In this document: piece by piece, positions 58,632 through 64,000 of the stretch
How positions within the stretch are numbered: the stretch's first letter is position 1
Layout: each line of letters starts with the position of its first letter
Assembly: GCF_014201195.1 (NCBI RefSeq)
Contig: NZ_JACHDS010000001.1
Span: forward strand, 1,860,001 to 1,924,000
Direction of reading: 5' to 3'
DNA from: Nocardiopsis mwathae
Lineage (GTDB): Bacteria > Actinomycetota > Actinomycetes > Streptosporangiales > Streptosporangiaceae
DNA: 64,000 nt
The notes under the pieces: model-generated
Told to the model about the DNA's origin: nothing
The model's input: only the letters and a program-made list of their open reading frames with translations
Databases searched by the model: none
Position numbers and translations under genes: made by a program

Positions 58632-59345
58632 TCAGCCCGTGACGAGCCGCAGGCTGTACTTGTGCAGGATCGGGTTGATCGGCTTGAAGAAGGTGGTGCC
58701 GCCGGTGCGGCAGTTCCCGCTGCCGGCGACGGTGATGCCCTGGTGGTGGGTACCGCTGAAGTACGGAGTTCCCAGTTCTCCCTCTCCTGGCTCAACACAC
58801 ACATTGGTCCGGGTCAGCCCGTGCATGGGTCCTTCGGGGAGGTCAACGGTCTGGTTCTTGGCCTGGATGGTTCCGCAGCGCCAGCCGGTGGTAGGGCCGG
58901 AACGGCAGACGGAGGTTCCGATATTGGCCTCCTGCGATCCCGTGATGGTGATATATCGGCCGACGCCGGACAGGCGAGTGTAGGGGGTGAGGATCCAGTC
59001 CTTGTGCGCCTGGACGAATGCGACGCCGTCTTCGCGGGAGGACCACACGATGGTGCCGCTCGTACCGCCCGGCGCGGTGACGATGTCGCCTGCTCGCCCG
59101 CAGGAGAACGGGGTGAGGAATCCACCGGTGCCGTCTGCGGTCACGACGACCGCGCTGATCGTGCACTGGCGGCTGAACCTGGAGAAAGAGTCACCCGTGA
59201 TGAGGTGGACCGCTCGCTCGGTGGTGGGAGTAGAGGTGCTGGCGCGGCCGGTGTCGGCGGATGCGGTGGGGGTGAGGGCGAGGAGGGTCGCGAGGGTCAG
59301 CAGGGAGGCGCCGAGGAGGCGCAGGGTGTGGGGGATGGGTGTCAT
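58632..59345 (-). CDS. Secreted streptogrisin-fold pseudoprotease, copy D
   Basis: A 237-residue paralogue, first in transcription order. His site FLTPFSCG (His to Ser). The Ser-site loop is enlarged and rewritten: EPGEGELGTPYFSG replaces EPGDSGGPxYSG, which removes Ser and disrupts the oxyanion Gly pattern. Asp is retained (EDGVAFVQA), as are SGPTTGWRCGTIQAKNQ and AGSGNCRTGGTTFFKPI. ATG at 59345 with AAGGAACACGGCC upstream. A 336-bp gap before the ABC genes holds its promoter region. Confidence 0.88.
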   Translation of the reverse strand: MTPIPHTLRLLGASLLTLATLLALTPTASADTGRASTSTPTTERAVHLITGDSFSRFSRQCTISAVVVTADGTGGFLTPFSCGRAGDIVTAPGGTSGTIVWSSREDGVAFVQAHKDWILTPYTRLSGVGRYITITGSQEANIGTSVCRSGPTTGWRCGTIQAKNQTVDLPEGPMHGLTRTNVCVEPGEGELGTPYFSGTHHQGITVAGSGNCRTGGTTFFKPINPILHKYSLRLVTG

Positions 59346-59681
59346 GGCCGTGTTCCTTGGTCCGTGCCTGGTGGGGTGGACAAGGCGCGGCGGCGTGCGG
59401 GGACGGGGGACCCCCGTGCCGCCCGTTTCCCAGGGGCGGCCCGCGTCGTGTGCGGGGCGTTCTGGGGCGGGGTTCATCCGATGAAAGTTGAACCAGTCGA
59501 ACGATAAGCAGATGGTGGGGCGTCCGAATAGACCCCTTTGTTTACTGAAACGGTCCGGGTACGCCGGACGGGGCCGGGGCCCGCGGTGATGCCGCAGGTC
59601 CCGGCCCCGTCGGAGAGCAGGCCCGGGTGCGGGGCGGCCGGTCGGCTGACCGACACCGGCCACGCGGTCGCGCCCGCCCGG
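59346..59681. other. 336-bp gap upstream of the pseudoprotease array
   Basis: Contains an AT-richer stretch at about 59480-59550 (likely promoter of copy D, not resolved) and the terminator hairpin of the ABC transporter at 59567-59611. No gene seen. Confidence 0.6.
59567..59611 (-). terminator. 12-bp perfect hairpin downstream of the ABC permease
   Basis: GACGGGGCCGGG (59567-59578) pairs with CCCGGCCCCGTC (59600-59611), with an inner GCGG/CCGC stem in the loop. It separates the ABC operon from the pseudoprotease array. Confidence 0.7.
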
Positions 59682-62294
59682 TCAGCCGACCTCGCCGGAG
59701 CCCAGCCCCGCGATCGAGGTGCGCGCGGCCTTACGCGCGGGCAGGACCGCGGCGAGCAGCCCGGCGATCACCGCCGCGGCGAGGAACACCGTGATCAGAC
59801 CCGTCGGCACGCGCAGGATCAGGTGGTCGAACGTGGCCGCCGCAGCGGCCCAGCCGAACACCACTCCGAGCGCGACCCCCAGAGCGGTGCCGATGAGGGA
59901 CACCAGGACGGCCTCGATGCTCAGCATCCTCCGCAGCTGCGCCCGGGTCAGGCCGAGCGCGCGCAGCAGAGCCGACTCGCGGGTGCGTTCCAGCACCGAC
60001 AGTGCCATGGTGTTGGCGATGCCGAAGACCGCGATGATGATCGCCAGCCCGAGGAGTGCGGCCACCGTCCAGAACACGCCGTTCATGATGCCGGAGTACT
60101 GCTCCTTCATCTCGGCCGCGCCGCCGAGGACGAGCGTGGGGTCCGCCGATATCGCACCCAGGATGGCCTCTCGGACGTTCGCCAGCTCTTCCCCATCCGC
60201 TGCTTTCACCAGCACCGCGTCGTCGGTGGTGGAACCGGGGAAGGCGGCGGCGAAGTCGGTGTCGTCCAGGACGATGCCCCACAGCGGGCCGTCCCCGTCG
60301 GGGATGGCCGCGATCTCGTAGGACCGCTCTCCCCGCTCGGTGGGGAGCGTGATGGTGTCACCGACCTCCAGGCCGAGCCAGTCCGTCAGGCCGAGGTGGA
60401 CCGCGATCTTGCCCGGCCCGACCTGGGAGAGGTCTCCGGCGACGACCTTCTGCCGCACATCGGTGCCGACCTCGGCCCCGATGTAACCGACGACCGGGGT
60501 CGAGAACTCTTCCTCAGGGCCGTCCAGCGTGGCTTCGGCCTGGCGCCGCGGGAAGGTTCCGTCGATCTGGGGAAGCGCGTCCAGTTTCCGGGTGATCTCC
60601 GGTGGGACGCCGGTGTCGGCGTCCTCCTCATCGGCCGCGGCGCCGAGGCCCCCGATCGGCTGGCGCATCACCTCGTAGTCGACGGAGAACTTCAGCCCCA
60701 GCTGGTCGTCGAGGGTGGCCTCCATCGAGGAGTTGATCACGGCGTAGCCGGTCATCAGGGTGGCGCCGACGGTGAGCGCGATCATGGCGGTGGCGGCGCG
60801 TTTGGGACTGCGCCGGGCGTTGTCGGCGGCGAGCATGCTGGGCACGCCGATCTTTCGCATGGGGGCGCCGACGAGGCCGACGACGGCGCGCACCAGCAGC
60901 GGGCCGATGGTCACGACTCCGACGAAGCACACCATTCCGGCGGCGGCGACGAGGATCATCCCGGTGTCGTCGGCCTCGCCGCGCACGGCGTAGGCGACCA
61001 TCGCGGCCGCGGCGAGGAAGAACACCGCGGATGCGGCGGCGCGCTTCCACCCGCTGCCCTCCTCCATGCCGGCGGCTACGGCGCCCGACCGCAGCGCCGC
61101 GAGCGGCGGGATGGCGGTGGCGCGCCAGGCCGGGAGCAGGGCGGAGACCACGGTGACGGCGGTGCCGACCAGCAGTCCGGCGATGACGGTGGTGGGGCTG
61201 AGCGTCGGCAGGCCGCTGACGGTCACGCCGTCCAGGAGGGCGGGTGCCAGGGAACCGACGGCGGTGATGCCCGCGGTGGCCAGGAGGTATCCGGCCGCGA
61301 TTCCGATGAGGGAGGAGAGGGCACCCACGACGGCCGCTTCGGTCAGGACCTGGCCGAAGACCTGGCCGCGATGGGCGCCGACGCAGCGCAGCAGGGCGGT
61401 TTCGCGCTGGCGCTGGGCGATGAGGATGGCGAAGGTGTTGTAGATGACGATGCCGGCGACGAACATCGCGACGGCGGCGAACAGCAGCAGTGCGGTGCCC
61501 AGGAGTTTCACCTGGCCGCCGCCGGCACCCTCGGCCATGGCGTCGCCGAGTTCCTGGCCGGTCATGACCTTGGCGGGGGCGCCGAGCGCGGTGTCGAGGG
61601 CCTGTTTGACTTCGTCGGGTGTGGTGCCGTCGGCGCCGATGACGTCGATCTCGGTGAAGTCGGACGACCCGGTCATCCGGGTCGTGGTCGCGGGGGTGAA
61701 GCCGACGGCGCCCTGCATGGCGAGGTCCTGGTCGACGCCGAGGTCGATGATGCCCACGACGGTGAAGTCGCGGGGGTCGCCGTCGGAGTCGAGGATGGTG
61801 ACGGTGTCGCCGGGGCCGTAGCCGGTGGCGGTGGCGCTGGTGTTGCCGATGGCGACTTCGTCGTCGGCCGTGGGCAGGCGCCCCTCGGCTGCGGTGTGGC
61901 GGGTGGCGAGGTCGTCGCCGACGGAGATGCCGGCGGTGCCCCAGCCGACGATGCGGCCGTCCTTGTCGAGCAGCGGGGCGTCGCCGCGGATGAGGCCGTC
62001 GGCCTCGGCGACCTCGGGCAGGTCGCGGGCCGCGGCGAGCATGCCGGGGGTGAGCGTGGGCTCCTGCCACTCCTGTTCGTCGTCGGGCTCGGGGGCGGCG
62101 GTGTCCCAGTCGATGAGGACGGCGGCGTCGATCCGGTCGGTGGAGCCCTTCACCTTGGCGTTGAAGGTGTCGTCGATGGTGTCGGTGAAGACGAGGGTGC
62201 CGGAGACGAACATGACGCCGAGGATGATGGCCAGGGCGGTGGTGATCAGGCGGCCCTTGTGCATGCGCAGGCCGGCCAGGGTGGTGCGCAGCAC
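59682..62294 (-). CDS. ABC transporter permease with two FtsX domains (MacB-like)
   Basis: An 870-residue inner-membrane permease. It opens with an N-terminal helix (LITTALAIILGVMFVSGTLV), a large extracellular MacB-type domain (about 40-250), a first FtsX core (FAAVAMFVAGIVIYNTFAIL, LLRCVGAHRGQVFGQVL), a central pair of helices, a second extracellular domain and a second FtsX core near the end (ALLGLAIIIAVFGIANTMAL, LLRALGLTRAQLRRMLSIEA). Family members export peptides, lipids or antibiotics or transmit force to wall hydrolases. The ATPase gene is directly upstream with a 3-bp gap. Confidence 0.92.
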   Translation of the reverse strand: MLRTTLAGLRMHKGRLITTALAIILGVMFVSGTLVFTDTIDDTFNAKVKGSTDRIDAAVLIDWDTAAPEPDDEQEWQEPTLTPGMLAAARDLPEVAEADGLIRGDAPLLDKDGRIVGWGTAGISVGDDLATRHTAAEGRLPTADDEVAIGNTSATATGYGPGDTVTILDSDGDPRDFTVVGIIDLGVDQDLAMQGAVGFTPATTTRMTGSSDFTEIDVIGADGTTPDEVKQALDTALGAPAKVMTGQELGDAMAEGAGGGQVKLLGTALLLFAAVAMFVAGIVIYNTFAILIAQRQRETALLRCVGAHRGQVFGQVLTEAAVVGALSSLIGIAAGYLLATAGITAVGSLAPALLDGVTVSGLPTLSPTTVIAGLLVGTAVTVVSALLPAWRATAIPPLAALRSGAVAAGMEEGSGWKRAAASAVFFLAAAAMVAYAVRGEADDTGMILVAAAGMVCFVGVVTIGPLLVRAVVGLVGAPMRKIGVPSMLAADNARRSPKRAATAMIALTVGATLMTGYAVINSSMEATLDDQLGLKFSVDYEVMRQPIGGLGAAADEEDADTGVPPEITRKLDALPQIDGTFPRRQAEATLDGPEEEFSTPVVGYIGAEVGTDVRQKVVAGDLSQVGPGKIAVHLGLTDWLGLEVGDTITLPTERGERSYEIAAIPDGDGPLWGIVLDDTDFAAAFPGSTTDDAVLVKAADGEELANVREAILGAISADPTLVLGGAAEMKEQYSGIMNGVFWTVAALLGLAIIIAVFGIANTMALSVLERTRESALLRALGLTRAQLRRMLSIEAVLVSLIGTALGVALGVVFGWAAAAATFDHLILRVPTGLITVFLAAAVIAGLLAAVLPARKAARTSIAGLGSGEVG

Positions 62295-62297
62295 GGC

Positions 62298-63065
62298 TCA
62301 GGCCTCCAGCTTCACGAGGCGGTCGAGCACGGTCTCGGCGGTGGGGGCGTGGACCTCGTCGACCAGGCGGCCGTCGCGCAGGAAGACGACCCGGTCGGCG
62401 TAGGAGGCGGCGACGGGGTCGTGGGTGACCATGACGATGGTCTGGCCCAGCTCGCGGGCCGAGTCGCGCAGGAAGGCCAGGACCTCGGCGCCGGAGCGCG
62501 AATCGAGGTTGCCGGTGGGCTCGTCGGCGTAGACGACCTCGGGGGCGCCGAGCAGGGCGCGGGCCACGGCCACGCGCTGCTGCTGGCCGCCGGACAGCTT
62601 GGAGGGCAGGTGGTGCAGCCGGTTCTCCAGGCCGACGACCTTGATGATGTGGTCGAAGCGCTCGCGGTCGGTGCCGCGTTTGGCGATCTGGGCGGGCAGG
62701 AGGATGTTCTGCTCGGCGGTGAGCATGGGCAGGAGGTTGAAGGACTGGAAGATGAAGCCGATGCGGTCGCGGCGCAGGAGGGTGAGCTGCTTGTCCTTGA
62801 GGCGGGTGATGTCGGTGCGGCCGAGGTGGACGGTGCCGGAGGTGGCGGTGTCCAGTCCGGCCAGGGTGTGCATGAGGGTGGACTTGCCCGATCCGGAGGG
62901 GCCCATGATCGCGGTGAACGCGCCGCGGGTGAACTCCACCGACACGTCGTCCAGGGCGCGGACCGCCGAGTCCCCGCTGCCGTACACCTTGGTGAGATTA
63001 CGGGCGGTGACGACCGGCTCGGGGCTCGATGGCCGGGGTGCGATGGCAGTGGCGTGTTCGCGCAC
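62298..63065 (-). CDS. ABC transporter ATPase (LolD/MacB type)
   Basis: A 255-residue ATP-binding subunit. Walker A GPSGSGKST, Q-loop FIFQSFNLLP, signature LSGGQQQRVAVARAL, Walker B VVYADEPTGNLDS and H-loop VMVTHDP are all intact. GTG 63065 follows AGGAGGACACG; an open frame extends upstream without a ribosome site. First gene of the two-gene operon with the FtsX permease, together a lipid/peptide exporter of MacB type. Confidence 0.95.
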   Translation of the reverse strand: MREHATAIAPRPSSPEPVVTARNLTKVYGSGDSAVRALDDVSVEFTRGAFTAIMGPSGSGKSTLMHTLAGLDTATSGTVHLGRTDITRLKDKQLTLLRRDRIGFIFQSFNLLPMLTAEQNILLPAQIAKRGTDRERFDHIIKVVGLENRLHHLPSKLSGGQQQRVAVARALLGAPEVVYADEPTGNLDSRSGAEVLAFLRDSARELGQTIVMVTHDPVAASYADRVVFLRDGRLVDEVHAPTAETVLDRLVKLEA

Positions 63066-63242
63066 TTCGTGTCCTCCTGGTCGCGGTGGTGGATGGGTCC
63101 GCGGGCCGGGTCGCGGGAGGAGCGACCTGGCCACAGGAGGGGTAACGCCGCCGGTGATCGATCCGGTTCACCGGGCGGGGGTGTGGCGGCGCTCACCCCT
63201 GCCGGGGGCGCCGCCACCGCGGTCGGCCGTGGTGGGCCGACG

Positions 63243-64000
63243 TCAGTCGGCGGGCAGCCGGGGCGCGCCGAAGGTCGCGCCCTCGTCGTGGGAGACCACG
63301 AGGACGCCGTGGACGACGGCGGCGATGTGGTCGGGCGTGGCATGGAAGGCTTCAGGGGCGCCTTGGGCCGATCCGAGTTCGCTCCAGGTCCGCCCGGCGT
63401 CGTCGCTGCGGTGGACGCCGCCGGTGGGGTCGATTCCCAGGACGGTGTCGTCGGCGGACCAGTCGACCAGCATGAGCGGCGGGGCGCCGTCGACGGTGGT
63501 GAAGGTCTCGCCGCCGTCGGTGGAGCGGCGCACGCCTTCCTGCGTGGTGGCCACGACGGTGGTGGCGTCGTCGTCGGTGGCGAGGGAGATCGCGGCGACA
63601 TCGGGGGCGAGTTCGCGCCACTTCTCGCCGTCGTCGGTGGCCACAAGGGCGCCGTCGAAGCCGATGACGGTGTCCTCGGTGGCGGTGAGGGCGTGGAAGT
63701 CGGACTGGCCCGCACGGGAGAGGGTGGTCCAGGTCTTGCCGCCGTCGGTGGATTCCAGAAGGCCGACGGGGTTGGGCAGGTCCTGGGTGCCGGTGCCGGG
63801 GTGGCCGCTGGCCACGAGCCGGTCGCGGCCGGCCTCGGCCAGGCCCATGTAGTCCATGACCGGGCCGATCAGCTCGGCTTCGACGTCGTCGTCGGCGCCG
63901 GTGACCCGGTAGATGCCGTAGTGGGTGCCCAGCAGCAGGCCCCCGCTGTCGGGGTCGGAGACGATGCCGTGCACGTGCGCGGTCTCTTCGGGCAGGAGGA
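63243..64000 (-). CDS. Sialidase-like BNR-repeat protein (F510_1955-type), 5' end outside window
   Basis: At least 252 codons, running off the right edge without a start. A beta-propeller with repeated Asp-box/BNR motifs: STDGGKTWTTL, ATDDGEKWREL, STDGGETFTTV, SDDAGRTWSEL, SHDEGATF, each S/T-x-D-x-G-x-x-W/F. The visible part begins ETAHVHGIVSD and GTHYGIYRVTG, recalling proteins annotated as F510_1955-family glycosylhydrolases. These are usually secreted. Enzyme activity is doubtful, since propeller repeats alone do not show a sialidase active site. Upstream of the ABC operon on the same strand. Confidence 0.75.
   Translation of the reverse strand, partial: LLPEETAHVHGIVSDPDSGGLLLGTHYGIYRVTGADDDVEAELIGPVMDYMGLAEAGRDRLVASGHPGTGTQDLPNPVGLLESTDGGKTWTTLSRAGQSDFHALTATEDTVIGFDGALVATDDGEKWRELAPDVAAISLATDDDATTVVATTQEGVRRSTDGGETFTTVDGAPPLMLVDWSADDTVLGIDPTGGVHRSDDAGRTWSELGSAQGAPEAFHATPDHIAAVVHGVLVVSHDEGATFGAPRLPAD

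Noticed and set aside
59346-59663. A propeptide encoded upstream of pseudoprotease copy D
   Set aside because: The open frame continues upstream, but it precedes the signal peptide and has no ribosome site; a propeptide would lie after the signal peptide.
1-64000. tRNA, rRNA, riboswitch or CRISPR features
   Set aside because: I saw no T-arm-like GGTTCGAATCC block, rRNA segment, known riboswitch core or repeat-spacer array on either strand; a covariance-model search would be needed to exclude them fully.

Overview
The window is about 64 kb of very GC-rich chromosome with strong third-position G/C bias, frequent GTG starts and TANNNT -10 boxes placed directly before start codons. Together with menaquinone genes, FprA, DUF3040, a DevR/DevS pair, DtxR-type and DosR-type boxes and a class III lanthipeptide synthetase, this points to an actinomycete. 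Nocardiopsis or another Nocardiopsaceae is my best guess, but this is inference. No tRNA, rRNA, CRISPR array or intact insertion sequence was seen.

Layout. 1-9.0 kb: a primary-type sigma factor cut by the left edge, then the menaquinone genes menE(-), menB-menC-menD(+) and menF(-), with a DUF952-cupin fusion between. 9.2-23 kb: a secreted family-10 glycosylhydrolase-like lipoprotein, DUF3040, a class B penicillin-binding protein with a very long Pro-rich N-terminus, FprA under an iron box, PlsC, a cyclase-family hydrolase, a FUSC-type membrane protein, a zinc-finger/coiled-coil protein and an FMN-binding protein. 23.2-23.5 kb: a deletion scar joining the C-terminal pieces of an aldo-keto reductase and a MerR regulator. 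23.6-29.7 kb: GNAT, two LysR regulators, an EamA exporter, a small HTH protein and a Vps62-like membrane protein. 29.8-33.7 kb: an incomplete malonate decarboxylase set (mdcB, fused mdcD-mdcE, mdcG), followed by a TnpB remnant. 34.4-41.1 kb: a GCS2 ligase, an AlkB-like oxygenase, a class III lanthipeptide locus (lanKC plus a 50-residue precursor with two labionin motifs) and a methyltransferase. 41.2-46.2 kb: a dormancy-type stress block (universal stress protein behind a DosR-like box, DevR/DevS pair, HTH-flavin protein, STAS protein). 46.1-49.6 kb: two bPH2 membrane proteins, SPFH and an Arc-like protein around a shared palindromic operator. 50-56 kb: P450, two acyl-CoA dehydrogenases and an acyl-CoA ligase with two palindromic TetR-type operators. 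56.3-59.3 kb: four tandem secreted streptogrisin-fold proteins in which the catalytic His and Ser are both replaced. 59.7-64 kb: an FtsX-type ABC exporter and a BNR-repeat protein cut by the right edge.

The most unusual content is the array of four secreted pseudoproteases, each with its own combination of dead active-site residues and none with the propeptide that active streptogrisins need. Next come the compact class III lanthipeptide locus without transporter or protease, and a set of metal- and sugar-type operator sequences that assign likely regulators to several genes.
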